Shown: piece after piece, positions 15,501 to 24,689 of the stretch | Layout: the number at the start of each line of letters is the position of its first letter | How positions within the stretch are numbered: the stretch's first letter is position 1 | Source of the DNA: Nepenthes gracilis | Lineage: Eukaryota > Streptophyta > Magnoliopsida > Caryophyllales > Nepenthaceae | Assembly (NCBI GenBank): GCA_033239525.1 | Contig: BSYO01000023.1 | Location: 14,083,304-14,147,303 of the forward strand | Reading direction: 5' to 3' | DNA length: 64,000 nucleotides | Notes under the pieces: model-generated | What the model was told of the DNA's origin: nothing | Database searches by the model: none | The model's input: only the letters and a program-made list of their open reading frames with translations | Translations under genes and position numbers: made by a program

Positions 15501-18500
15501 TTGAGGTTTAAGCATAAAAATAGCTTCTTCAGATGCTTCATCAACAATTTCTCTGATATTCCTTTAATGTCGACAGCTTGACCATTATCAATCATTTGCA
15601 AGAGCTACATGACAAACAAAACATGCTTCAGAAAGAAAAGCAATTTCAGCAATTGATTGACCAATGTCTAAATATGTTAATATTAAAAAAACCACTGCGC
15701 CCAAATAAGGTTCTAAAAATAGAAACTGCCACTAGTACAACAGTACAACCATTCAGATGCATGCTACATCCAATAATTTGATTGGAAGGTATCAATTCCA
15801 ACTTGAAATTGAAATGGCCCCATATTATGAATTACCTTGTAGAAATTTGCCCTTTTTCCTAATTGAGAATTCAAGAAAAAGTGCACTTTATTGGCTAAAA
15901 AATCTAAAACTAATTTTTATCCATTAACAAATCAGCGAAAACGTAAATTATATATCGCATATTGACACCAACTGGTGGGTCATCAAAGTACAAAGATATC
16001 ACCACCCAACCTTACAAAAGCAAAACACCCAAACACTAAAGGACTTCTCACACCCCCAAAAACCCATAACAATCCACTCAAGAAAAAAAAAAGAAAACAA
16101 AAAATAAAAGAGACTTAAACACCTCAATCCCCACTATTTTACATTCATCCAGGCTTCTTAAGTTCCCTATCTTTTCCACCACTTTTAGGTCTGTCCCTGC
16201 AATTCAAAGCCTAAAACTCCTTCAATTCTGAAGCTCAATCTCCAAGAATAGTCTCAGAATCCTGTCCTCAAAGGAAAAATCCTGAAATTTGTCAGACCCA
16301 TCAGTTCCTTCCGCAGAACCTTGGAAATTATCTTTTCTAAAGTTTCTAATGATCCCAGCCTCAGAAATCTTTCCACAACTGCAAAAGAAGGAATGACCCC
16401 AATCGACATCTCACAAAAATAATCTAAGTCTGATTGCAAACTTTCAAAGAAAAGACCCTCACCTGATTAAACTGGCTAACCCATCAACAACACTATCCGC
16501 ACTAACACCATGCTCCTGATTTCTATTATGACAACCAACTGACCCAAGCAAGCAACTTGAATGTTCATCTCAGCCAAAAAGGAGGTAGCAAGAGCACTCT
16601 CACCGTTTGGTTAAGCCATTTGGTTAGGACCCAACCGATTCTGTTATAATTTTACTATATATTACACTGTGTAGTTGGAGAGAAGGAAATGGAAAATTAC
16701 AGCCTCATTTTCTCTCGCTGTCTTGTCTCTCTGCTTTCCTTCCCTTTCTCTCTATCCTTTCCCTGCTTCTCTCTGCCTCTCTGGAAACTTCCTCCTCAAA
16801 CTCCCTCTTTCCCCTTTCCCCACTTTTCCCTATCATCTCCTTTGCCGAACTACCCTTCCCCTTCTACTTCTTTTGATTTCTCTCCCCATCCTCCTCGTCG
16901 GTTGCTTGCCGATTGCAAGACACCGCAGCCGTGCACGCAACCGTAGTGCTTTCATTGAGACCAGCCTCGATTCGGAGAGGATTACCTGCGAAGGGTTCTG
17001 ACCGAAAATGGTTACTTGCAGAGGGGCTAACTTGCTACCGATGTGCCGAGGCGAAGTGAAACTTCGCAGAATAAAAACCACCCAATGAAGTGCCGCAGAG
17101 TACAACCACTAAGGTTTACAACTATCGAAGGGGAGAAGAATGTTGCAAGTCTCACATCAAGGAGGCAACTCCACAATGGCTGCCTTATAAGTTGGGGGGA
17201 TTCTCCTCCCTTAGGGTGCACCTTTTGGGGGAAGCTCAGACTCTAATAGTTTGTGCTCGCAACAGTAGTGCTTTCATTGAGACTGGCTCCGACCCGAAAA
17301 AAGCTACCTGTAGAGGGTTCTGACCGAAAATGGCTACCCACGGAGGGGCTGACCTACTGCCAGTACCTCGAAGCGGAGTGAAACGTCGCAGAGTGAAAGC
17401 TGCAGAGTAAAGTGCCGCAGAGTGCAGCCACTGAAGTCTGCGGCTGTCAAAGAGAGGAGGAATGTTGCAAGTCCCATATCGGGGAGGCAACTCCACAAGG
17501 ACTGTCTTATAAGTTAGAAAAATTCTCCTCCCTCAGAGTGCACCTTTTAAGGGAGGCTCAAGCCCCAACGGCTTGTGCTCGCATCATTAGTGTTTTCATT
17601 GAAACCAGGCAGAGGTGATGACGACCAAAAAACAAGCACTGACAGCGCTCGAAGCTGCCGTTGCAAGGCTTTCAACGGCAGTGAAGGACGCCGCCGCGAC
17701 CATCTGACGAGATGCAAAAAGACTTGCCGCAGTTGCTGCCACGACCGCTTCCACTAAAACACAAATCCAGTACTCATTTGATGAAATCCTTCAATCACTC
17801 AACAGGATAGAGCAAAAACATAGCTCATCAGCGAACCTCCCACTGCTGTTGAACCCTTCACCATTCGTGGCGGCTCCATCTATTATTGTCCGCCCTCCAC
17901 CGTTGCTTCCAACCACCACTGCGTTCATGACATCTTCAACTGTGATTCCACAGCTGCAGCCGCAAACTCCAACCCAAGCCTCACCCATAAAGCTACCATC
18001 GCTACCAGGCGCCACAATCGCTCTTCATCTTCCTCTACCCAAACCGGAAATTGCTTCCTTCGTTGCGTCCGTACAACCACCAGCTGCTCGAATCGCCACC
18101 TCCGTTTCTACCACAGAACAGATTCAGCACTCCCTTGCCGACATCCTTCCTACCGTGAACCGAATCGACTGACAACCCTCTGTTTTCCCTTTGCTTCCAA
18201 CTCCCTCGCTACTTTCCATTTCCACCTCTGATATTTTACCGCAACCTCCGTTGCAAACCCTAACCCTCCTTCCACATGCATCACCTGATTTCCAAATCGT
18301 TACTCCCATTCGACTTCCGAATAACGGCATTGATGAGGCTGGATGCTTGAATTTCTGCAGCCTACCGCCCTCCAAGTAGCCAGTACACACCCTAGAGGTA
18401 CCACCGAGGTCTCCTTCTTCCTCTATTTCTCCTCCAAAATTTCCTGCTGACCTAACATTCCGCCGTGAACACTTACTATTGAAGCTTGTGTCGTTGTCTA

Positions 18501-21500
18501 GAGCTATCGGTATGGCAACATTAGTGGAGGAAAACCTAGATGCGGGTCGACCCTATTCGCCACGACTCCCACTTACCTAGCCACCCACTAACACCAACTC
18601 GGCTCTGCCCAAAAACTCCTCTCTTGAAAGCCTGCCTCTACAGACGGCCCTGTCCAGACTATAGCTGATTTTTCATCTGAATTTCTCCACCTCAACATAT
18701 TTCAGCTTCTAGAGAAAAAATCCATTCCTCCATTGAGGGACAAATTTTGTTGGTATACTTGGGATGCGAAGTGTCTGATCCGGGTACCCAATTCTCAACG
18801 CCAGGCAGCTACTACTTCGGCTGGAGTCACTAATTGATCTAATCCTGATGCCAAGAAGCCGAAGGAAGACTGGGATGAGTTGGACAGTGAAGGACCATTG
18901 CTAACATCAGCTGTTGCCATATTTTCTTCAAAGGGACGCTCTGATAAGATGGAGCTTCAAGTCGATGATGACATTGATTTGAAGGAGAAGGATGCAATCT
19001 TTAATTACCGGAGGAAGTATTTGCCGACACAGCAGGTTGCTTATCACACTCCACCTCGTTTTCCTCTAGATGTAATTGAGAACATTCGAGATAGAGCCTC
19101 ACCGTTATTCCAACGATTTGGCTTGTCTGATTTTGCTCAGATTGATGACATAAAATTGATCAGTGGAATGGAGCAAACTAGCTTCTTTTTTAGCAAGCTT
19201 CAGAGGTTGGATATTTACATTCAAAATTACTAAGAAGCATTATTCAGCATACTTGTGTGCGGTTCCCTAATCTTGCATCCTATGTTGAGGAATCACATTT
19301 CTTGCTTGGATGATCAAGGTCCTTGCAGATAGACGATCAAGGTCCTCGCAGATAGAGGAGTCATTTGTTATAGACAAAGGTGCTCGTAAAGCTTTCGTAA
19401 TATTTAGAGGGGACACTTCAGAGAGACAAGTATCTCTGATGAGTGGAACAAATGTTTGGCTCAACTTGAAGGCATTTAATGATCTTGAAGTGATACCTTG
19501 TTTGCTTGCCCCAACATATTCATCTTACACAAAAAAGGGTAGCAAGGAAGTTGATGTGAGCCCTAGATCAATCTGGTCCTTACCGTACTCTCTTGTGCTG
19601 AGGCAGACAACAGAGGAAGCTCTAGCAGCATGCATAGAGGCAATTGAACCTTCTCGAGTTGCACTGGCTTCTCACTTAAGGAAACAAGTGATGGATGAAC
19701 TTACAGTTGGCTTGCAAAGGCATAATTGGTTTACCAGGTTTGATATATCTGATGAACCTGTAAGATACTCTTTTGGGGAATGGGTCAAGCTAGCCAAGGA
19801 AGTTCAGGCTACAGCTTTTATTGCAGTACAGGAAGGCATCGGTGAAGATGGTACACTTCAGTCCTTTCTGGAGGTTGAAGGAATTCCCTATACAAGGCCT
19901 GGTGCAATAGCTTCCGGCATTTGTATGTACAAAGTCACAACATCACTTGCTCTTAAGCATCTTGCAGACTCTGGGGTACTTGCCATAAACAAAGGGGTGC
20001 GCCGAAAGGGGGATCTTATTTATATGCCCATTTCGGAAAGTTGGCACGAGCTAACCTCAAAGCTTCAGTGTAAAACTTTGTGTTAAGCCTGCTAGAGATG
20101 GATGCTCTGGTGTGTTAAGTCCTCTATGGAGGACTTGGGAATTTATGTGAGGGCGCGGGAGGACTGCCTTTTACTAATTCATCCTAACAGCTTTTTGAAG
20201 GCACATGGACCAATTGAGATGCCAAATCCTCCTCCAGAGGTTTTGATATTTGAACCGTTTATTGAGACCAATGAGAATAAGGTTTTATCCAACGTACATC
20301 AGCTTATGTGGAAAGGGCAAAGTAGATGGGTTGAAGTAATTGTTGGTGTAATTGGAAAACGCAGATCAATGCATTCATTGAGCTTTGGTATCACTGTCAA
20401 GAACTGGCAATTGTTCTTATGTGTTGTTGGTTTGTGGGCTAGACTTATTATTGGCTTTGTCACTAAATACTACACTAGCAACACACTCAGCACTGTGCAA
20501 GATGTTGCTGAATCTTGCCCAATTGGAGCTGCTACTAATGTTATTTTTGGCCTAGCCCTGGGCTATCAGTCAATCATTATACCTATTTTTGTCATTGCTG
20601 TCAGCATTTACATCAGTTTCACCTTATATGATGTCGTCGTTGCTACCCTTGGCATAATTAGCACAATTGCTATTGGGTTAGCTATTGATACATATGGTCC
20701 CATCAGCGACAATGCTGGTGGCATTGCTGTGATGATTAGCAGGAGCCATAGAATCCGCGAGAGGACTGATGCCCTTGATGCTGTCGAAACCACCACCTCC
20801 GCTATTGGCAAGGGATTTGCCATCAGTTCTACAGCTTTCATGTCTCTTGTTCTCTTTGGTGCCTTTGTGAGCTGTGCATTTATGTCTCTGACAGATATCT
20901 GGAGTCCACAAGTTTTCCTCAGTTTGATTATGGGGGCGATGCTTCCATACGGGCTCTCAACCATGACAATGAAGAGCATCGGAAATGCTGCCCAGACGAT
21001 GGTTGAAGAAGTCCGCAGGCAATTTAACATTTCATCCGGATTTTCCGTCATTCAACCTTGAGGACAAGGTTCTCTTGATGAAGAGGACAATGTTACGAGC
21101 CCTATTTTTCTTTTACTATTCAATTACTGTTTGGTTAATCCATTTGTTTGGGACTCAACCGATTCTGTTATAGTTTTACTATATATTACATCGTGTAATT
21201 GGAGAGAAGGAAATGGAAAATTACTGCCTCATTTTCTCTCGCTGTCTTGTCTCTCTGCTTTCCTTCCCTTTCTCTATGTCCTTTCCCTGATCCTCTCTGT
21301 CTCTCTAGAAACTTCCCCCTCAGACTCCCTCTTTCCCCTCTCCCCTCATTTCCCTATCATCTCCTCCGCCGAACTCCCTTTCCCCTTCTACTTCTTCTGA
21401 TTTCTCTCCCCATCCTCCTCTATTCTCGTCGGTTGCTTGCCAATTGCAAGACACCACAGCTGTGCATGCATCAGAGAATAAAGGATTTTTTTCACAAATC

Positions 21501-23457
21501 TCCAAACATCCCAATCAAAATAAGCCTCAAGGGATTTATGACCTCAGATGGGCCAAAGCCCACCATAACTGACCAATCATCACAGAATTATACATGTTAA
21601 ACTGGGTCTCCTAGAAAGTTCCTCTCTAATTTAGACACATCTCCAAAGGTAAAGGTAGTGGACTCAACCAAGAGAATTTAGCACAAAAAATTTATCTAAA
21701 AAGCTGCCCCACTTCCAAAAGAGCATAAGCCACGTGACTCAGAATGAAACCCTATAGATCCTACCTCAGCCAGCATTGACACACCACTGACTAACGTTAG
21801 CAGAACACCACGACCTTCCTCACCCATAGAATATAATTCAATGCACAATTTCCTTTGACAGCATTGACCCAGCTTCAACCATAATTATTACCCCTGGACT
21901 GGGAACACAGCAAAACAAAGCATGACAACCCAAAACCAGCAAACAACCTCCACACTTCATCATTGGCACCACCAAGGATTTAATAACAAAAATACCCTTA
22001 CACAAATGACGCCAAATTTCAAGGATTTCCTGATTTAATCCCCATCTCAGAATTCCAGAAAGATTTCAATATCTCAAACTCAATGTAGACTCCCTCCAAT
22101 CCACAAATCCACTTCTCAACCCCGAAATCCACCAATAGACAACAGTCCCTTTACAGAACCCTTTCCTCAAGCACCACCACTAGTTCATTTCCAATTTTCT
22201 TGTAAGTCACCACTAACAACTTACCTCGGATTTTAAAAGAACTCTTAATGAATGACTTTGCTAAAGGAATTAAATGTATTCATTAAGAACAAAATAAATC
22301 GTGTGCGGACTACAAGACAGAGTGAGGAAACCAGCTATGCACGGGTTTAAAAAGGAGTTATTCAGTTCACAACTTCAATAATTTTCCTTACCCTTATGAA
22401 TAAGAAGGTCAGAACCGAACTCCATAGATTGTTCTCTGCTCAGTCCACAACAAAATTCTAATATCAATTTCATGTTCAAGAATATCAATCGTTACTCTCA
22501 GCATCAGCTAATGTCTGCCAGTTCCTCAAGATTTCAATCGTAGCAACAGAAATCCTCTCTTCTGATTTATGATTAGCGTTGGCAACATCAAAACAGTATT
22601 TGTAAATAGATAAGCAGTCTATTGGAAATTATTTTTTTTTTTAAAAGAAAAGAAACCAGGGCTCAGTAGGGATAGAAAGAATGGTGGTTAAAACACAAGC
22701 TTCTCGATGTATTTTGGGTAATTACGGCAACAAACAATGATGGTTCCAGATCCTATTAATCACAGTAAAGATCACTAAAAAACAATTGTTCACTATCTAA
22801 GCACTAATAGTTCATGATGGAAAATAAAAAGGACCCTAATTTCACCACTCAACAGTCGTAATGCGACTTGAATTACACTCAACCAACATCCCCAAAAAAT
22901 TGAAATTAACATGGTTTTCGACAAATAATGATTAAGTAGCATCAATTTAACAACTCAATACGACGACTAAATTCTAGACCCTTTTCACATTAATAAATTT
23001 AACGGAGGGAGGGGGGCAACCATACCTGCTTGAGATCAGTAGCTACAGAAGGAAACTCCTCCAACATATCCTTAACTACACTTTCGGGCCCGACTCGAGA
23101 CTTGTTAGGTTCTGAAAATTCATTTCCGGACAACCCAGATTCACTTCCATCAGATTGAGAAATAATACCCTTGGATTCTCTACGTGACCGTCGTTTACTA
23201 TCCTTCCGACGTTTTCTCTCTCCATGTCTATCTCCATCCCCGTTATCTCTTCTCTTTCGGGACATCGCCCTCCTCTCCTCTTTCCTCGAACTGCGCCTTT
23301 CGTCGTCCCGGGGGCGACGGCGCTTGCTGCGCCTATGGCGCCTGGAGGAGGTCTCCACTTCGCTGGAGCTTGAAGAAGAAGATGATGATCTTGGGGTTGA
23401 AGACGTTGTGTCTGTATCACTGGTGTGTTTCCTTTTGGTTTTGATGCGTTTCCCCAT
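1214..23457 (-). CDS. J-domain protein with RS-rich N-terminus and GPALPP/DUF3752-like C-terminus, 11 exons
   Basis: Predicted 610-residue nuclear J-domain protein, probably a splicing- or chromatin-associated Hsp70 co-chaperone (role inferred). Exons, 5' to 3' on the minus strand: 23457-23026, 15604-15294, 13370-13296, 13125-13023, 8795-8707, 5847-5736, 5067-5014, 4756-4708, 3950-3820, 1778-1663, 1574-1214. Phases agree throughout and total 1833 nt including the stop. Exon 1 encodes an Arg/Ser-rich basic tail; exons 2-4 carry VGP, IGPEMP and IGPPPP motifs of the GPALPP type. The J-domain spans about residues 318-374 (TPYDVLGV start, HPD at 346-348) and is split between exons 5 and 6. The C-terminus has the MTTLPPERK and [12 protein letters not shown] blocks of DUF3752-like proteins. 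The intron after exon 6 uses a GC donor. All other introns are GT-AG. Arabidopsis At1g65280 appears to be the counterpart (from memory). Introns 1 and 4 are swollen by mobile elements. Confidence 0.85.
2035..2205. repeat. Dispersed ATATCGG-rich repeat, copy 1
   Basis: AT-rich block rich in TATCG/CGATA words. It shares the phrases ATATTGTGATATA and AAAATATCAGT followed by GGGCC with the block at 5960-6195 in the same orientation. It lies in intron 10 of the J-domain gene. It is probably a decayed, non-coding repeat; no terminal repeats were identified. Confidence 0.35.
5734..5735 (-). other. Non-canonical GC splice donor of exon 6
   Basis: On the minus strand the exon 6 end reads AAG then GCAAGT. 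Only a cut before this GC keeps phase 0 into the next exon, which opens with RNALDEK, and it gives the expected DPDK-R(N/K)ALDEK continuation of the J-domain. The nearest GT, a few bases on, would leave the wrong phase. GC-AG introns with strong AG|GCAAGT consensus are a known minority class in plants. Confidence 0.75.
5960..6195. repeat. Dispersed ATATCGG-rich repeat, copy 2
   Basis: Second copy of the block at 2035-2205, in intron 5 of the J-domain gene, with the same ATATTGTGATATA and AAAATATCAGTGTCGGGCCC words. Weaker fragments with similar TATCGGT words occur near 6730-6800 and 7890-7960. Confidence 0.35.
6690..7870 (-). mobile_element. Decayed Copia-type gag fragment in intron 5
   Basis: Read on the minus strand, this region is a broken Ty1/copia gag. 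It has an [12 protein letters not shown] segment near 7780, an [19 protein letters not shown] segment, an HLDKFN...MLAYGEKIK segment near 7500, and a zinc knuckle near 7160 reading [11 protein letters not shown], then a stop, then ECFK. Stops and frame changes interrupt it and no LTR was found. It resembles the gag of the two Copia elements at 32-38 kb and 49-51 kb, so it is an old fragment of the same broad family. It lies in antisense to neither host exon: it shares the minus orientation of the J-domain gene that contains it. Confidence 0.6.
8796..10990. other. Left half of intron 4, no gene
   Basis: AT-rich intron sequence of the J-domain gene. From about 9064 to 10020 it starts with a TGTTTGGATTCCCGTAATTG word and ends in GGAATTAGAATT-like words on opposite strands, typical of a decayed inverted-repeat element, but I could not fix termini or a target duplication. 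A short CA repeat lies at 10697-10708. Confidence 0.4.
10991..12008. mobile_element. Harbinger/Tourist-like inverted-repeat element 1
   Basis: The left end reads TGGCACATTTGGTTACTGG and the right end, reverse-complemented, reads TGGTATGTTTGGTTGGTG: an imperfect terminal inverted repeat. It is flanked by TAA at 10988-10990 and TAA at 12009-12011, the 3-bp target duplication expected of PIF/Harbinger elements and Tourist MITEs. At 1018 bp it has no transposase frame. It contains a CA/TA microsatellite (11205-11257) and a more GC-rich core (11300-11800) unlike the flanks, possibly captured DNA. Inserted in intron 4 of the J-domain gene. Confidence 0.7.
11205..11257. repeat. CA then TA compound microsatellite
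   Basis: About 17 CA units run directly into about 7 TA units inside inverted-repeat element 1. Confidence 0.9.
12012..12741. mobile_element. Harbinger/Tourist-like inverted-repeat element 2, swollen by a TTA microsatellite
   Basis: The left end reads GGCTATGTTTGGTTGC and the right end, reverse-complemented, reads CGGTACGTTTGGTTGCTGG. TAA at 12009-12011 and TAA at 12742-12744 flank it, so it shares its left target duplication with element 1. The left arm (GGAATTGCAATTCC words) and right arm (ATTCCCACCTTATTCC words) look like different subfamilies, so this may be a fusion or nested pair. The interior is almost wholly a trinucleotide repeat. Confidence 0.6.
12134..12557. repeat. Interrupted TTA/ATT trinucleotide microsatellite, about 420 bp
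   Basis: Long array of TTA units with short interruptions (TTAGG, TTTATTTA, ACATA). It lies within the second inverted-repeat element. The long Tyr/Ile reading frame across it is a repeat artefact. Confidence 0.95.
16605..16940 (+). repeat. 5' LTR (first ~38 bp missing)
   Basis: It matches 21129-21468 from GTTTGGTTAA onward, including ACCCAACCGATTCTGTTATA, a TATATATTACA TATA-like segment and a pyrimidine-rich stretch. The bases before 16605 do not match the start of the 3' LTR. Confidence 0.75.
16939..17586 (+). repeat. 322-bp tandem repeat in the element leader, two copies plus a partial third
   Basis: The word GTAGTGCTTTCATTGAGAC recurs at about 16943 and 17265, and a variant at about 17588, giving a period near 322 bp. 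Each unit holds a ~124-bp block that starts TGTTGCAAGTC(T/C)CA (17141 and 17463) and closes with TGCTCGCA; the first block ends CAACA. It carries the CCCA(C/T)ATCGGGGA-type motif common at the start of small plant LTRs (TRIM/SMART). The units look like former LTRs or leader copies of the same element. Confidence 0.65.
17618..18172 (+). pseudogene. Gag-like frame with one in-frame stop
   Basis: The ATG at 17618 follows the leader repeats. The frame encodes a basic start ([18 protein letters not shown]), an in-frame TGA near 17705, then a long Pro/Ser/Thr-rich stretch to the stop at 18170. A coiled-coil-like N-terminus followed by proline-rich sequence suits the beginning of a plant Ty3/gypsy gag, but no capsid or zinc knuckle is present. 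Further short Pro-rich frames run to about 18590. Function is inferred only from position inside the element. Confidence 0.45.
18842..20403 (+). pseudogene. Captured D-alanine-D-alanine ligase family fragment (intronless)
   Basis: This is a copy of the C-terminal part of the plant D-Ala-D-Ala ligase-like protein, a plastid-type double ATP-grasp protein (Arabidopsis At3g08840 type, from memory). Recognisable blocks are [20 protein letters not shown] (about 18999), SGMEQTSF (about 19165), FPNLASY (about 19267), [35 protein letters not shown] (about 19852), [15 protein letters not shown] spanning a frame change near 20080, [16 protein letters not shown] and [13 protein letters not shown]. Frameshifts occur near 19190 and 20080, and the ATP-grasp frame is incomplete. 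No introns remain, although the host gene has many, so capture was through RNA. The sequence upstream of 18900 also shows [13 protein letters not shown], reminiscent of a calnexin/calreticulin repeat, too short to call. Confidence 0.8.
20404..21027 (+). pseudogene. Captured vacuolar H+-pyrophosphatase fragment (intronless), fused in frame to the ligase fragment
   Basis: The frame continues without a break from the ligase fragment (ATG-led frame 20102-21061) into membrane-spanning H+-PPase sequence: [18 protein letters not shown], then [80 protein letters not shown] and [10 protein letters not shown]. These are the conserved C-terminal-half blocks of type I vacuolar pyrophosphatase (AVP1/VHP family). 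Substitutions are visible at normally conserved sites (for example KYYTSN for EYYTSN, AVMISR for AEMAG), and substrate-binding N-terminal segments are missing, so it cannot be an active pump. After QFN the sequence passes to retroelement tail. Confidence 0.85.
21091..21468 (+). repeat. 3' LTR
   Basis: 378 bp, TGTTACGAGCC to GTGCATGCA, preceded by the purine-rich tract at about 21077-21090. It matches the 5' LTR from 21129 onward. Confidence 0.75.
21469..23025. other. Remaining intron 1 sequence next to exon 1
   Basis: No gene seen. It is AT-rich intron DNA between the retroelement and the first exon of the J-domain gene, with a poly-T tract near 22631. Confidence 0.6.
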
Positions 23458-24689
23458 TTCGACTAGCGAGTAACAAAGCCGAAGACACCGGTGATGAGCG
23501 ACTGAACGTGTTGAGGTAGGTAATTGATAATTGTATAAATAAATAGAAGAGTTATGCATATTGTAAATACGGGTAATTTAGAGTTTCAGAAATTGAATGT
23601 AGAGATCAAGCATTTAATCAGAAAGAATCTGGTAATAATAAAATAATGAGATAATGTAATCAAGGGCTGAAACCCAAAAAAAAAAAAAAATCAAGTAATC
23701 CGTAAAATGTTCCAATATCTAACAGTATATTGAGAGTATGGAGACTGACTCATTGAGGAAATAAAGACTTTGCTATAAATACAGGTAATGATTGTTGAAA
23801 TTACAACCGCCAATGAAGGAGGATGAGAGTTACTGAAAATGACGGATTCCTAATTCTCTAACTAAAATAACTGTAGCGGTTAAGATCAATCTATATATTA
23901 GAGAATATAAATGTCTTCCTCTTTATCTAAAATAGGTCGAATATAGACCTTGCTTCCAATTTGTAACTGGCTAAGAGTATCTATGCATTGAGCAAACCCT
24001 ACTTTGAACATCTTGCGAGAAATAATACCAAAAAAATAGATGGCTGTGATTTTCATTATGAGTGCCACAAAGCAAACAAATGATACCAAAATTAGAATGC
24101 CTAAAATTCGATTTTTGGTGCTAAAATGTCTTTTAATTTTTAATCAAAGGATAAAAGAATGTTTGATGGAAAAGAACAGAAATGTTTGATGGAACCCAAG
24201 CAAAGTGGTGTCAATGAAATTCGGACCCTGTTGTTGGAAGATTTTCTTGGTAGAGTGGAAAGAAAATAAATCACATTTTCATAGATACCAAAAAGAATTA
24301 TCAGGCACCCAAGAAATAAGGTCATATATGGGCATATTTGAGGTAAGGTTCACAAGGAAAGAGTCTTACTCATTAAGCCAACATCAATAGTCCTGAAAAA
24401 TAATAATGGCAACTTCATATTAGACTGGAAAGATGTAGGCTCCTTTTGAATTTTGATGTTGTTATCATTTTAAAAGATTATATGATTCAATGTGACCTAA
24501 CTATTATATCCTTTAATGTTAAGGTCGAAAGTATCTCATCTCGTATCAAAAAGTCTTCCCGTCCTCCTAGAGGGAATTTGAATGGTTTACCAAAATAGAA
24601 TATTTCGAAATGGCCTAAAAGATATTTTCCTCTGGCCTTTTCCAAATAATTAACATAACTTGTTGGAATGTAAGATGAATTAATGGTTC
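23458..24689. other. Upstream region of the J-domain gene
   Basis: It contains the 5' UTR and presumed promoter of the minus-strand J-domain gene. I see no unambiguous TATA box: the strand-appropriate AT-rich run near 23532-23545 is a weak candidate. No other gene is supported. Confidence 0.45.

Larger units (their letters stand above)
16605..21468 (+). mobile_element. Non-autonomous LTR retrotransposon carrying host gene fragments
   Basis: Two direct repeats bound this unit: 16605-16940 and 21091-21468, nearly alike over about 330 bp. The 3' repeat starts TGTTACGAGCC straight after a purine-rich GATGAAGAGGACAA tract and ends GTGCATGCA. The 5' repeat lacks the first ~38 bp and ends GTGCACGCA. 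Inside, in order, are a 322-bp tandem repeat, a gag-like frame, a D-Ala-D-Ala ligase piece, an H+-pyrophosphatase piece, and a short [10 protein letters not shown] tail like that ending many plant Ty3/gypsy polyproteins just before the polypurine tract. Protease, reverse transcriptase and integrase are absent. It lies in intron 1 of the J-domain gene on the opposite strand. No target duplication can be seen because the 5' end is incomplete. Confidence 0.8.

Noticed and set aside
20608..21051. 147-residue minus-strand frame
   Set aside because: Antisense of the H+-pyrophosphatase fragment.
21199..21600. Ser/Pro/Leu-rich frames starting [17 protein letters not shown] at 16675 and 21199
   Set aside because: They fall in the two LTRs of the capture element, whose pyrimidine-rich tract yields hydrophobic-looking frames. 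They appear twice only because LTRs are repeats.
23171..23473. Plus-strand frames opposite exon 1 of the J-domain gene
   Set aside because: Antisense shadows of the RS-rich coding exon.
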